A stretch of 64,000 nt of DNA from Flavobacterium alkalisoli. GTDB taxonomy: Bacteria; Bacteroidota; Bacteroidia; Flavobacteriales; Flavobacteriaceae. Within the stretch, counting starts at the first letter, position 1, and each line of letters starts with the position of its first letter. Where the stretch lies: assembly GCF_008000935.1 (NCBI RefSeq), contig NZ_CP042831.1:3348001-3412000 (forward strand), written 5' to 3'. A program made the translations under genes and the position numbers. Below are positions 55,214 to 64,000 of the stretch, piece by piece. Below the pieces are notes generated by a model. That model was not told the DNA's origin, did no database searches, and saw only the letters and a program-made list of their open reading frames with translations.

Positions 55214-58006
55214 ATGATAAAAACCGATATATCAACACTCGAACCCAAAAAAAACATAATTATAAAAGGCGCACAGCTGCATAATCTTAAAAATGTGGAT
55301 GTAGCCATTCCCCGCAACAAGCTTGTGGTTATAACCGGACTTTCGGGTTCCGGTAAGTCGAGCCTTGCGTTTGATACGCTTTATGCCGAAGGACAGCGCC
55401 GTTATGTGGAAAGCCTTTCGTCGTATGCGCGTCAGTTTTTGGGCCGACTAGACAAACCAAAAGTAGAATATATTAAGGGGATTGCACCCGCTATTGCCAT
55501 AGAGCAAAAGGTAAACACTACCAATGCCAGGTCTACCGTAGGTACCAGTACCGAGATTTACGATTACCTAAAACTGCTTTTTGCCCGTGTGGGCCGAACC
55601 TACTCCCCTGTTTCGGGTCGTGAGGTGAAAAAGCATACGGTAACCGATGTGGTTGAAGAGGTAAAAAAACAGGAAGAAGGCAGCCGCTGGCTATTGCTTT
55701 CACCTATACATATAGAAAAAGGCCGTACGCTGGAAGAAAAACTTGGCGTGCTCCTGCAACAGGGTTTTGCCCGTATACTGGTAGACAACGAGATGCTGCG
55801 CCTTGACGAGGTTATAGGCAGCACCGACTTTGCCAACAAAGAGGTAATGCTTATTATAGACCGTATTGTGGTTAAGGACAAAGAAGAGTTTTACAACCGC
55901 CTTGCCGATGCTGTACAAACTGCCTTTTATGAAGGCAAGGGCGAAACTTTCCTTCAGGATGTAAGCACCGGAAAACGATTTGCCTATAGCAACAATTTCG
56001 AACTGGATGGTATTACTTTCCTCGAGCCTAACGTTCATCTTTTCAGCTTTAATAACCCATATGGTGCCTGTCCTTCCTGCGAAGGTTACGGCAGTATTGT
56101 AGGTATAGACGAAGAGCTTGTTATACCAAACACCGCCCTTTCGGTTTATGAGAATGCAATTTTCCCTTGGCGCGGCGAGAGTATGGGTTGGTACCGTGAC
56201 CAGTTGGTTAACAACGGGCACAAATTTGATTTTCCAATACACAAACCCTACTTTCAGTTATCGGAAAGCGACAAAGCGCTTATATGGAAAGGTAACCAGT
56301 ACTTTACCGGACTGGATGACTTTTTTGCCGAACTGGAAGAGAAAAACTATAAAATACAAAATCGAGTGATGCTTTCGCGTTACCGCGGCAAGACAAAGTG
56401 CCCTGCCTGTAAGGGTAAACGCCTTAAACCGGAAGCCAATCACGTAAAGGTAGATAACCATACCATATCCGATCTTGTGGATATGCCTATTAAAAACCTT
56501 ATAGAGTTCTTTAATGGTATCCAACTGTCGGAATATGACCAGAAAGTAGCCAAGCGCCTACTTATAGAAATAAACAACCGCCTGCGCTTCCTTCAGGAAG
56601 TGGGACTGGATTACCTAACACTTAACCGTAGGTCGTCTACCCTATCGGGTGGTGAGTCGCAGCGTATTAACCTGGCGACATCACTGGGCAGTAGCCTTGT
56701 GGGTTCTATGTATATTCTGGATGAGCCAAGTATAGGGCTTCACCCTAAAGATACAGAAAGACTTATTAAAGTACTTATTGGGCTTCGCGATCTGGGCAAT
56801 ACCGTAATTGTGGTGGAACACGACGAGGATATCATGAAAGCTGCCGACATGATTATAGACATCGGGCCGGAAGCAGGTACCTTTGGTGGCCGACTGGTAG
56901 CGCAGGGTACTTTTGACGAGATACTGAAGTCAGACTCACTTACAGCAAGATACCTTAACGGTGACCTGGAGATTAGCGTACCTAAAAAACGCCGCAAGTT
57001 TAAAAATCATGTAGATGTTGTAGGCGCACGCGAAAACAACCTTAAAAACATAGATATTACTTTCCCTCTGGATTGCCTTACTGTAATTACAGGGGTTTCG
57101 GGTAGTGGTAAGAGTACACTGGTAAAAAAGATACTTTTCCCTGCCATACAAAAAAAGCTTGAAGGCGTAGGTGAAAAAGCAGGGCAATTTACCGAACTGC
57201 AGGGCAGCTATTCACACATTAAACATATTGAATATGTAGACCAAAACCCTATAGGGCGCAGCTCGCGTTCCAATCCGGTTACGTACATAAAGGCGTACGA
57301 CGATATAAGAGATTTGTTCTCCAAGCAAAAGCTTTCCAAACTGCGTGGCTATCAGGCGAAGCATTTCTCGTTTAACGTAGACGGAGGCCGTTGTGAAACC
57401 TGTAAAGGTGAAGGTGAGGTTACTATAGAAATGCAGTTTATGGCAGATGTTCACCTTGAGTGTGAAACCTGTAACGGAAAACGCTTTAAGAAAGAGATAC
57501 TCGAAGTTGCCTTTGAAGGTAAAAATATAGACGATGTACTTACCATGACCATAGATGATGCACTGGCATTCTTTGGGGAGCACAAGCAGGCCAAAATTGT
57601 ACAGAAACTACAGCCGCTACAGGATGTTGGTTTAGGGTATGTACAGTTGGGTCAGTCGTCCTCTACCCTTTCGGGTGGTGAGGCGCAGCGTATTAAGCTG
57701 GCATCGTTCCTGGTAAAAGGTGCTACAAAAGACAAAGCACTGTTTGTATTTGACGAACCTACTACCGGACTCCATTTTCATGATATTAAAAAGCTAATGG
57801 CTTCGTTTGACGCCCTTATAGACAAAGGACATTCTATTATTGTAATTGAGCATAACCTTGACCTTATTAAGTGTGCCGATTATATTATAGACATTGGCCC
57901 TGAAGGTGGTGAAAACGGCGGGCATCTGGTTGCTTTCGGTACTCCGGAAGAGATTGCCAAAAATCCTAAATCAGAAACAGGAAAGTATTTGAAGGAGAAA
58001 CTTTAG
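55214..58006 (+). CDS. uvrA: Excinuclease ABC subunit A
   Basis: The protein has 930 residues, a damage-recognition ATPase of nucleotide excision repair. It has two ABC modules: Walker [10 protein letters not shown] and signature LSGGESQRI in the first, GVSGSGKST and LSGGEAQRI in the second. Zinc-type cysteine pairs are CPSCEGYG and CPACKGKR in the first module and CETCKGEG and CETCNGKR in the second. I chose the ATG at 55214 (MIKTDIST), because the upstream ATG at 55193 lies within the promoter box. The gene looks complete and monocistronic. Confidence 0.97.
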   Translation: MIKTDISTLEPKKNIIIKGAQLHNLKNVDVAIPRNKLVVITGLSGSGKSSLAFDTLYAEGQRRYVESLSSYARQFLGRLDKPKVEYIKGIAPAIAIEQKVNTTNARSTVGTSTEIYDYLKLLFARVGRTYSPVSGREVKKHTVTDVVEEVKKQEEGSRWLLLSPIHIEKGRTLEEKLGVLLQQGFARILVDNEMLRLDEVIGSTDFANKEVMLIIDRIVVKDKEEFYNRLADAVQTAFYEGKGETFLQDVSTGKRFAYSNNFELDGITFLEPNVHLFSFNNPYGACPSCEGYGSIVGIDEELVIPNTALSVYENAIFPWRGESMGWYRDQLVNNGHKFDFPIHKPYFQLSESDKALIWKGNQYFTGLDDFFAELEEKNYKIQNRVMLSRYRGKTKCPACKGKRLKPEANHVKVDNHTISDLVDMPIKNLIEFFNGIQLSEYDQKVAKRLLIEINNRLRFLQEVGLDYLTLNRRSSTLSGGESQRINLATSLGSSLVGSMYILDEPSIGLHPKDTERLIKVLIGLRDLGNTVIVVEHDEDIMKAADMIIDIGPEAGTFGGRLVAQGTFDEILKSDSLTARYLNGDLEISVPKKRRKFKNHVDVVGARENNLKNIDITFPLDCLTVITGVSGSGKSTLVKKILFPAIQKKLEGVGEKAGQFTELQGSYSHIKHIEYVDQNPIGRSSRSNPVTYIKAYDDIRDLFSKQKLSKLRGYQAKHFSFNVDGGRCETCKGEGEVTIEMQFMADVHLECETCNGKRFKKEILEVAFEGKNIDDVLTMTIDDALAFFGEHKQAKIVQKLQPLQDVGLGYVQLGQSSSTLSGGEAQRIKLASFLVKGATKDKALFVFDEPTTGLHFHDIKKLMASFDALIDKGHSIIVIEHNLDLIKCADYIIDIGPEGGENGGHLVAFGTPEEIAKNPKSETGKYLKEKL

Positions 58007-58026
58007 TTTTTTAATTTCAGGTTTTG

Positions 58027-58118
58027 GGCTGTCATTTCGAACGTAGAGCAGCGAAGTGAGAAATCTCCTTGGTTTAAACTAAAAGATTGCCACGTCGTAC
58101 CTCCTCGCAATGACAGCC
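58027..58118. repeat. REP-like/MITE-like palindromic repeat
   Basis: A 92-base element lies in the 170-base gap after uvrA. Its ends GGCTGTCATT (58027-58036) and AATGACAGCC (58109-58118) are perfect inverted repeats, and the interior carries GAGAAATCTC... and TCGTACCTCCTCGCAATGACAG. This matches the dispersed 'CTGTCATTTCGA ... AATGACAG' repeats known from Flavobacterium genomes. Read backwards it gives the well-known peptide-like CHCEE motif that pollutes gene calls. Only one copy was seen in the window. Confidence 0.85.
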
Positions 58119-58178
58119 TATGACATATAAAAACCACAACCAAAATTCCTTATTTTTACAATCCGAATGATTGCTTAA

Positions 58179-58862
58179 ATGAAAAACCATTATGAAATAC
58201 TGGGTGTTACTCCCAATTGCTCGCAGGCCCAAATAAAAAAGGCTTACAGGCTTTTGGCGATAAAGTACCACCCTGATAAGAATAATGGAGACAAGGAAAG
58301 TGAGGAAAGCTTTAAGGAGATATTAGAGTCCTACATCATACTAAGTGACGAAGAAACAAGAATTGAGTATGATTATCTTAAAGGGTTTAAAAAAGGCCGC
58401 AGGGTCTATAGCGAACCCGGTAAACCATCTCCTGTAAAATTCCTTATACAAATTAAAAAAATCAAGGAAGCCGTGATGAATGCCGGTGGGCACATTAACA
58501 AAACAGCACTCTACAGGGTAATTGACAACCTGCTGAATGACGAAAACATTTACCTCCTGATAAGAAAACAGGACATAGGCGTAAATCATCTTATAATAGA
58601 TGAGGCCCTTACCTGCTGTATCTTCCTAAACGAAGAGAACAGGCCTGCAATACATGAAAAGCTCATTAAACTTGCTGATGGTAATGTACGAATGCTAAAT
58701 AGGATAAAACTCCTAAGCACGGTAAGCCCTAACAACGATACCAAAACAGAAAACAAAAACACTCACGAAGTAAAGGATAACCCTCCTTCCCGTACAGCTA
58801 TATTTATGTTCCTACTATTTGTGTTGTTGTTTATTTTCTTTCTGTATATGCAAAACCGATAA
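58179..58862 (+). CDS. J-domain protein with C-terminal membrane anchor
   Basis: The protein has 227 residues. The J-domain is at about 3-67 with HPD in [12 protein letters not shown], so it should activate a DnaK-type chaperone. Residues 70-190 are a helical region of unknown fold. A single hydrophobic helix (about 205-223, [18 protein letters not shown]) ends the protein, making it a tail-anchored co-chaperone. No zinc or G/F region. The next gene begins 14 bases after it. Confidence 0.87.
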   Translation: MKNHYEILGVTPNCSQAQIKKAYRLLAIKYHPDKNNGDKESEESFKEILESYIILSDEETRIEYDYLKGFKKGRRVYSEPGKPSPVKFLIQIKKIKEAVMNAGGHINKTALYRVIDNLLNDENIYLLIRKQDIGVNHLIIDEALTCCIFLNEENRPAIHEKLIKLADGNVRMLNRIKLLSTVSPNNDTKTENKNTHEVKDNPPSRTAIFMFLLFVLLFIFFLYMQNR

Positions 58863-58876
58863 TTAACTCTTAAAAC

Positions 58877-59332
58877 ATGAGCAACCCTATAAAACCTTCA
58901 ATAAACCTGTTTGATGCCATAGGATTAGGACTAATTATCAAGTATCCTACCGGCGTATTGATAACAAATCAAACCGTAGGTACGTTGTGCTTACAATCGG
59001 CTGAGGAAGGGATTTATGTACCACTATGTAATGAATATTATACCGATTCAAAAGAGTTAATTAGTCCTGAAAATGACCTTTTAAAATATTTTACAGAAAA
59101 CAAATACCACGGCACAGGAGCAACAGAAGGTATAGATAAAGAAGACGTTTTGAATATTACCAATATCCTTATAAAGTATAAGCTGGATGATTTTATTGAA
59201 ATTGATACAGAAAAACTTAAAAAATCTCATGAAGCCTGGATATATGTCAAAATAAACAACAAAAACACTTCTGTATTTAATAACTTTGAAGAAAACCTTA
59301 CAGGCATATTAACCTGGAGTAATAGTGATTAA
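58877..59332 (+). CDS. Small protein, possibly DUF6210 family
   Basis: The protein has 151 residues with no signal. The opening NLFDAIGLGLIIKYPTGVLITNQT and the later GIYVPL recall the DUF6210 group, proteins sometimes found as immunity-like genes, but I am not sure of the family. It lies in a short plus-strand run between the J-domain protein and the VOC protein and is probably co-transcribed with them. No toxin gene is adjacent. Confidence 0.6.
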   Translation: MSNPIKPSINLFDAIGLGLIIKYPTGVLITNQTVGTLCLQSAEEGIYVPLCNEYYTDSKELISPENDLLKYFTENKYHGTGATEGIDKEDVLNITNILIKYKLDDFIEIDTEKLKKSHEAWIYVKINNKNTSVFNNFEENLTGILTWSNSD

Positions 59333-59343
59333 AACCTAATTTT

Positions 59344-59706
59344 ATGAATCATAATGCTAAATCCATACGCCCTTTTATAGGGTCTAAAGACTTTGAGGTA
59401 TCGTGCAGTTTTTACCGTGACCTTGGTTTTGAAGAAAATATATTGTCCCACGATATGTCGGTTTTTAAAAGCGGAAATCAGGCTTTTTACCTGCAGCGTG
59501 CCTACGTAAAAGACTGGCTTGACAATACCATGGTATTTATGGAAATTGATGATGTAAAAAGTTTTTGGGATAAACTGGTTACTTTAGGCCTTCCTGAAAA
59601 ATATGAAGGAGTAAGATTAGTACCTATTCGCGAAATGGATTGGGGCAGGGAGTGTTTTGTACACGATCCAAGCGGAGTTTTATGGCACTTTGGAGAATTT
59701 TTTTAA
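59344..59706 (+). CDS. VOC-superfamily (glyoxalase/bleomycin-resistance fold) protein
   Basis: The protein has 120 residues, with two beta-alpha-beta-beta-beta modules typical of the VOC fold: IRPFIGSKDFEVSCSFYRDLGFEE and FVHDPSGVLWHFGEF. It has the size of bleomycin-resistance-like binding proteins and dioxygenase-like members. No substrate can be assigned. It is followed by a 367-base gap that has a predicted small RNA (59925-60018); the first ~190 bases of the gap (59707-59895) hold only A+T-rich sequence with one weak -7-like box. Confidence 0.8.
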   Translation: MNHNAKSIRPFIGSKDFEVSCSFYRDLGFEENILSHDMSVFKSGNQAFYLQRAYVKDWLDNTMVFMEIDDVKSFWDKLVTLGLPEKYEGVRLVPIREMDWGRECFVHDPSGVLWHFGEFF

Positions 59707-59898
59707 TTTTTTCTTACATACAAAAAATCCTTCAAAACACCAGTAATAACTGATACTTTAAAGAATTTCAATTAGTTACCCAAAATTAAATTTCACTTAA
59801 GAAACTACATTTAAAAGATAAATTATAATTTATTAATTAAATATTCGTTAATTTTGTATTATCAATTGCTGTAAAAATAATTAACTCAAGGTTAATTT

Positions 59899-59915
59899 TT
59901 GGCACGGTAATTGTA
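59899..59915 (+). promoter_or_regulatory. Near-consensus sigma-54 promoter
   Basis: TTGGCACGGTAATTGTA (59899-59915) matches the RpoN consensus TGGCAC-N5-TTGCA at all positions except the -12 C (T here). The -24 GG and -12 G elements have the required spacing. It faces the hairpin and terminator of the predicted RNA and no coding gene, and the expected start is near 59925. No enhancer-binding protein is encoded nearby. Confidence 0.55.
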
Positions 59916-59924
59916 AATAATTAA

Positions 59925-60018
59925 TTAAATCTCAGGATTTTAATTTTGAGGTTTGTTAATAATTGGTTGGTTGGTTTGTTAAGTCCCGTTATTCTCCCAG
60001 AATAGCGGGATTTTCTTT
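59925..60018 (+). ncRNA. Predicted small RNA with rho-independent terminator
   Basis: Behind the sigma-54-like promoter lies a compact ~90-base unit: a 5' hairpin (AAATCTCA at 59927-59934 pairing with TGAGGTTT at 59947-59954, one G-U), a single-stranded linker containing three TTGG repeats (59963-59974), and a strong terminator (59984-60018). No start codon with a useful open frame is present. This layout, 5' hairpin, linker and terminator, is that of regulatory RNAs. No homology was tested, so this is a prediction from structure. Confidence 0.5.
59984..60018 (+). terminator. Terminator of the predicted small RNA
   Basis: TCCCGTTATTCT (59984-59995) pairs with AGAATAGCGGGA (59999-60010), one G-U pair and a three-base loop, followed by TTTTCTTTTT. 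It is plus-strand only, since no U-run occurs on the other side, and 280 bases from the nearest upstream gene. Confidence 0.85.
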
Positions 60019-60073
60019 TTAACTCACTAAAGGTTAGAATTTTAGAGCGTTTAAAAAATTAAATTTTCTTTTT

Positions 60074-61405
60074 TTAACTTTGTTTTAACAAATCTACCAG
60101 CTGCCCTGTCAGGTTTTTACGTGAGTACTGCTGCAAACCTATAGCGTGCGACTTTAAGCCGCCTTCTGTAAACTGTACAAAATAGCCTTCAATAGCATTT
60201 TTAAGCAATTCCTTTTCATTATAAGTTACAGATACCCCAGTATTAGTAGCTTTAATTATTTGGGCGAAATCTGCCCCTTCAGGCCCTATTGCTAATATAG
60301 GCCTTTCAGAAACCATATACTCAAACAACTTACCCGGAATAATACATCTGGTATCAGGAGAATCTATTTCCACTAAAAGCAATACCTGCGATTTACGCTG
60401 TTGGGAAATAGCTTCATCATGCGAAACATAGCCCATATTGTTTACATAATCAGACAATCCATATTTCTCAATAGTATTAAATACTTCCTGACTAACAGCA
60501 CCTATAAGCTTTAGTTCAAGCTTTTCTTTAAAGGCTTCATTTTCATTAACAAGTCCCGCCAGCGATTGCCATAAGATTTCAGGGTTACGTTCTGAAAGGA
60601 AAGAACCTATATGCGCCAGTGTAAACTTTTCATCCAACGGCTCTTTAGCAACCTTTTCCACATCATAACCATTAGTAATAACGGTTACGGGTTTATTGGT
60701 CAGGGTCTCAAACTCAGCCTTAGTTGTTGGGCTTGTTACTATTACCTTGTCGGCCGTGTTTAATACAGCCTTCTCCATATCTTTATGCCTCTGCTGTGAT
60801 TTAGCAGACAGCTTAAGCTCCTTATGGTAACCTATGGTGGTCCACGGATCCCTAAAGTCGGCAATCCATTCCACTTTAAGCCTTTTCTTAAGTTCCATGC
60901 CTATTAAATGAAGGCTGTGAGGCGGACCTGTAGTGATAATAGTATCTATTTTATTTTCTAAAATATAATTAGACAGGTAAGTTACCGAAGGCCTTACCCA
61001 TAACACCCTTGCGTCAGGAATAAAAAGATTACCCCTAACCCATAGCATTAATCGTTGCAGTGCCGACTGTTTCTTTTTATCCGGTATAATACCCGAGCTT
61101 ATCTTTTTGGTATTCTTTTTAGAAAATACCGATGCCCAGCCGTAAGGTTCAATTATATTGTTTTTAAGGATTTTTGTACTGTAACTTACCTCCTTCTGTA
61201 ACCCTTCATCAATTAAAGGATACGTAGGGTTTTTAGGTATATAGACAATGGGTTCAATACCAAAATCAGGAAGGTATTTTACAAACTTAAGCCAACGCTG
61301 TACACCCGGCCCTCCCGCAGGGGGCCAGTAGTAGGTTACTATAAGTACCTTACGCCCCCTATCCCCCAAAAGGGGAACATTATTCCCACTTACATTACTA
61401 CTCAT
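60074..61405 (-). CDS. GT4-family glycosyltransferase
   Basis: The protein has 443 residues with the GT-B fold. The family opening VTYYWPPAGGPGVQRWLK is at residues ~23-40, the UDP-sugar-site region is near GYVSHDEAISQQRKSQVLLL, and the donor-side motif SPDTRCIIPGKLFEYM holds the Glu before the conserved hydrophobic stretch. It probably adds a sugar to an envelope glycan or lipid carrier. The first ~18 residues (MSSNVSGNNVPLLGDRGR) are outside the family and coincide with a repeat-like sequence. It lies nine bases downstream of the YfhO gene on the same strand. Confidence 0.87.
   Translation of the reverse strand: MSSNVSGNNVPLLGDRGRKVLIVTYYWPPAGGPGVQRWLKFVKYLPDFGIEPIVYIPKNPTYPLIDEGLQKEVSYSTKILKNNIIEPYGWASVFSKKNTKKISSGIIPDKKKQSALQRLMLWVRGNLFIPDARVLWVRPSVTYLSNYILENKIDTIITTGPPHSLHLIGMELKKRLKVEWIADFRDPWTTIGYHKELKLSAKSQQRHKDMEKAVLNTADKVIVTSPTTKAEFETLTNKPVTVITNGYDVEKVAKEPLDEKFTLAHIGSFLSERNPEILWQSLAGLVNENEAFKEKLELKLIGAVSQEVFNTIEKYGLSDYVNNMGYVSHDEAISQQRKSQVLLLVEIDSPDTRCIIPGKLFEYMVSERPILAIGPEGADFAQIIKATNTGVSVTYNEKELLKNAIEGYFVQFTEGGLKSHAIGLQQYSRKNLTGQLVDLLKQS
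61357..61377. repeat. C/G-rich repeat-like segment in the glycosyltransferase N-terminus
   Basis: On the minus strand CCCCTTTTGGGG followed by GATAGGGGG forms a short palindrome with a G-rich tail. It encodes residues VPLLGDRGR just before the true start of the glycosyltransferase fold. It resembles G-rich repeats scattered in Flavobacterium genomes, so the gene may have acquired its first codons from such an element. Confidence 0.4.
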
Positions 61406-61414
61406 AAAGAAAGT

Positions 61415-63901
61415 TTATTTCTTTTCAGGTTGCGGAGTTTTTTTCTTTTCAAGATAAACACCTGCAACCACTAACAGTATCATAACTATAAAACTAATAA
61501 GCGTTATGGTACTTCCTGTTTTCACAACCTCAGGCTCAAACTTAAACTCTATAGTGTGTTTACCTGCCGGAACATACATGGCACGCAGCACAAAATCGGC
61601 CTGGAAGTGTGTTGCCGGTTTATCGTCTATAAAAGCATTCCATCCTTTCGGATAATATATTTCTGAGAAAACAGCTAAACCGTCGTTTGCATTATCAGTC
61701 TTATATCTGATATAATTAGACTCATGTGTTACAAGGTTTATTGTTGCCGTACTGTCTTTTACAAAAGATGTTTTACTTAACTCTTTGCCAAATTTGGTTT
61801 TGTTAACTACAGCTACATTTTTAGTATCAAGGTTATCCAAAGATTTCATTTCCTCATCCGGTGTTGAAACTTCCTTAACAGAGCTCACAAACCAGGCACT
61901 TCCGTTAGCATAAGGGTTCTGAACAGGTATATCCTGTCCGTCCTGAGACTGTAACAGCACATACTTAATATTAAGCATATCCAATATAGGAAGTGACTTA
62001 TCAAAACTCATCTTTTCCGGATTTACTGCCGTAAATAGGGACGAAAGATTGCTCTCCACATTATAAGTAAATAACTGATCCATTCTTTGTGGCCTTACTG
62101 CACTATATCCCCCTACAGACTGGTGGAAGTATGAAGTTCTTCCCTGTAGCCTTGCATAAGGCTCATACACCCTGTAGTTAGTCGTATCCTTAAGTATATA
62201 CTCATCTGCCGGAGTAGCATCAAAAGGTTTGTCAACCTGTCTTGCACTCTTAAAGTTAGATTTATTTACATAATTCTGGTCAATCGCAAAAAGATCTATA
62301 ACCATTAAACAGCATACTACCAAAACAGCTGTCATATCGGTTATTTTCTTACTTACAAACAACCATAGTGCAGCTGCCGCAACAAGAATAAACATTCCGG
62401 ACCTCAACAGGTCTGAGCTATACATCTGTGCACGCTGTACCTTTAATGCTTCTACAAAATCAGGCCCCATTTGTCCGTACATCTGTCTTATCTGCTCATC
62501 GCTTCCTCCTGTAAAATCAAACGAACCTTTAAACAGGAACAGCATAACTAGGATACCTAAAACGGTACCTGCCGCTATATAAAGCGATTTTAACTGCTGC
62601 TCTTTCTCTGATTTAAAGAAAGACTGTAACCCCATTACTGCAAGTACAGGAAAACATAATTCCAGTATTACCTGTATAGAAGATACTGCCCTGAACTTAT
62701 CATATAGCGGTACATTATTGATAAAGAAGTTTGTAAGCCCCGGAAAGTTTTTACCCCACGAAAGTAGTAGTGACAATATAGCCCCTGCCAAAAAGGCATA
62801 TTTTATTTTACGTTTATCTATAAATAAGGCCAGTATTGCTAAAAAGAAGACAATAGCACCTATATATGCCGGAGCCTCAACTATTGGCTGATCACCCCAG
62901 TAAGTAGGTACATTGGCTGCAAATTCCCTAGCTTCAGCCGGAGATGCCCCTACTCCAAGTATAAATTCATACATGTGAGACCCTTCGCCTACATCCTCGC
63001 GTGCACCACCACCAAAAAGCCTTGGCGCAATAAGGTTAAAACTCTCTGCCTTACCATAGCTATATTCAGTAATATAACTATAATCCATAGCCGATTTTGT
63101 GGTGTTTTCACTACCGTCAGGATTAAAGGTAAGCTCACTTTTGCTTCGCATACTGAAACCTGCATACTCTGAAGTAGCCATAAGGTTAGTAGCATTTGCC
63201 CCAAATGCCAGTATTCCGGCAATAACAAACACACCTATAGCTTTACCTAAATGTTTAAACTCTTTATCCTTAATTATCTCAATTATAAAGTAAACAGCCA
63301 ACACCAGTAATAACAGTAAAAGGTAATATGTCATCTGGAAGTGGTTGGCGTTAATTTCGAGTGCAGCGGCAATCATGGTGAGCAATCCGCCAAGTACATA
63401 CCTTCGCTGGAAAACCATTATAACCCCGGCAACAACCATTGGCATATAGGCAATGGCATGGGCTTTGGCATTATGCCCAACACCCAGTATTATAACGAGA
63501 TAGGTAGATAAACCAAAGGCAAGTGCACCAAAAAAGGCTTTAAGCGGACTAACCCGTAAAGCCATCATAAGTATATAAAACCCTAAAAAGTAAAGGAATA
63601 AATAATCTGCCGGACGCGGAAGAAAACGTAAAACACTATCAATTTTCTTGATATAGTTATGTGGGTAATTTGCCCCCAACTGATAGGTTGGCATACCGCC
63701 AAAGGCACTATTTGTCCAGTAAGGCTCCTGCCCCATTTCTTTCCTGAAGTCGTTTTGCTCTTTTGCCATTCCGGTGTACTGAACAATGTCTGACTGGAAT
63801 ATTTTTTTACCCTGTAAAACAGGATAAAAGTAAATAAGCGAAACAACTACAAAACCAACAATAGCAATCAGGTGCTGATAGGTCTTACTGATATTTTTCA
63901 T
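61415..63901 (-). CDS. YfhO-family multipass membrane protein
   Basis: The protein has 828 residues. Many transmembrane helices (about 12 in the first ~560 residues) carry YfhO-type motifs such as DIVQYTGMAKEQNDFRKEMGQEPYW near residue 40 and GVGHNAKAHAIAYMP near 140. A soluble periplasmic beta domain (about 570-790) and a last helix (about 800-820) follow. Known relatives act in glycosylation of cell-wall or lipoteichoic polymers in Firmicutes; in Bacteroidota the role is undefined. It is paired with the downstream glycosyltransferase gene. The segment 63902-64000 upstream shows no clear gene. Confidence 0.87.
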   Translation of the reverse strand: MKNISKTYQHLIAIVGFVVVSLIYFYPVLQGKKIFQSDIVQYTGMAKEQNDFRKEMGQEPYWTNSAFGGMPTYQLGANYPHNYIKKIDSVLRFLPRPADYLFLYFLGFYILMMALRVSPLKAFFGALAFGLSTYLVIILGVGHNAKAHAIAYMPMVVAGVIMVFQRRYVLGGLLTMIAAALEINANHFQMTYYLLLLLLVLAVYFIIEIIKDKEFKHLGKAIGVFVIAGILAFGANATNLMATSEYAGFSMRSKSELTFNPDGSENTTKSAMDYSYITEYSYGKAESFNLIAPRLFGGGAREDVGEGSHMYEFILGVGASPAEAREFAANVPTYWGDQPIVEAPAYIGAIVFFLAILALFIDKRKIKYAFLAGAILSLLLSWGKNFPGLTNFFINNVPLYDKFRAVSSIQVILELCFPVLAVMGLQSFFKSEKEQQLKSLYIAAGTVLGILVMLFLFKGSFDFTGGSDEQIRQMYGQMGPDFVEALKVQRAQMYSSDLLRSGMFILVAAAALWLFVSKKITDMTAVLVVCCLMVIDLFAIDQNYVNKSNFKSARQVDKPFDATPADEYILKDTTNYRVYEPYARLQGRTSYFHQSVGGYSAVRPQRMDQLFTYNVESNLSSLFTAVNPEKMSFDKSLPILDMLNIKYVLLQSQDGQDIPVQNPYANGSAWFVSSVKEVSTPDEEMKSLDNLDTKNVAVVNKTKFGKELSKTSFVKDSTATINLVTHESNYIRYKTDNANDGLAVFSEIYYPKGWNAFIDDKPATHFQADFVLRAMYVPAGKHTIEFKFEPEVVKTGSTITLISFIVMILLVVAGVYLEKKKTPQPEKK

Positions 63902-64000
63902 ATACCTTTTATTAATTTCTTTTCCTTTACGGATTTTTGATTAAACGCCGTGAAGATACTTAATTTCATTAAAAATACTGCCATAAGACAGCAATTAATA

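Noticed and set aside
55700..56242. 180-codon minus-strand open frame inside uvrA
   Set aside because: It is the antisense shadow of a strongly supported gene, with no family motif or promoter.
58074..58271. Minus-strand open frame ending in CHCEEVRRGNLLV
   Set aside because: The tail is the translation of the REP-like repeat and the rest is antisense to the J-domain gene.
61306..61326. GC-rich palindrome in the glycosyltransferase gene
   Set aside because: It encodes the conserved family motif WPPAGGPGVQRW, so it reflects codons and not a separate element.
63902..64000. Possible 3' end of another minus-strand gene upstream of yfhO
   Set aside because: All three frames give only short ends before a stop or the yfhO start, none with a recognisable family; too little sequence to call.
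1..64000. CRISPR arrays, tRNA or rRNA genes, insertion sequences, prophage
   Set aside because: No regularly spaced direct repeats, tRNA-like cloverleaf ends, rRNA sequence, transposase or phage structural genes were recognised on either strand.

Overview
The window is a chromosomal segment of a low-GC member of the Bacteroidota, almost certainly a Flavobacteriaceae close to Flavobacterium. The evidence is a SusC/SusD pair inside a polysaccharide utilisation locus (PUL), two proteins with type IX secretion (T9SS) C-terminal sorting domains, many SPII lipoproteins, promoter boxes of the Bacteroidota type (TAnnTTTG, sometimes with an upstream TTG), little Shine-Dalgarno signal, and the CbpA/CbpM, Nudix-regulator and XylE/XylB/XylA gene types usual for the group. 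No rRNA, tRNA, CRISPR array, prophage or insertion sequence was seen.

Layout. 1-2067: the 3' end of a TauE/SafE-like membrane protein (usually found beside cbb3 oxidase genes), convergent hemN with a possible Fnr site, and an esterase remnant. 2140-5840: an ATP-cone/PD-(D/E)XK nuclease paired with a beta-CASP RNase, then thioredoxin, CbpM and CbpA on the other strand. 5960-31043: the centrepiece, a carbohydrate region. galM and a Nudix-type regulator diverge from xylE-xylB-xylA, which run straight into susC-susD-SusE-like and six glycosidases (GH2, GH31, GH97, GH3, GH3, GH29). The enzyme set fits dismantling of (fucosylated) xyloglucan oligosaccharides, with released xylose entering the isomerase/xylulokinase route. 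Two strong hairpins inside the run may grade expression. No endo-xyloglucanase and no SusR, HTCS or ECF/anti-sigma regulator is present, so the Nudix protein is the obvious candidate controller.

31071-38617: a T9SS trypsin-like protease, an APC permease, an acidic lipoprotein and a T9SS repeat protein. 38795-47373: DEAD-box helicase, secreted lactonase-fold protein, then a tightly overlapped operon of BatA-like protein, a dihydroorotase homologue that has lost its metal ligands, a small membrane protein and an esterase, then a minus-strand operon with a PhnP-like metallo-hydrolase. 47455-55113: a conserved gene of unknown function, a transglutaminase, a serine hydrolase, Bcp, an endonuclease III without its Fe-S cysteines, and an ECF sigma factor with a 48-residue partner. 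55214-63901: uvrA followed by a REP-like repeat, a J-domain membrane protein, two small proteins, a probable sigma-54-driven small RNA, a glycosyltransferase and a YfhO membrane protein.

The observations I consider most worth testing are the predicted ~90-nt RNA at 59925-60018 behind a near-consensus sigma-54 promoter, the fusion of xylose catabolism to a xyloglucan-type PUL under a Nudix regulator, the ATP-cone nuclease/beta-CASP pair, and the 48-residue protein beside the ECF sigma factor. All functions are assigned by reading motifs; no database search was run.
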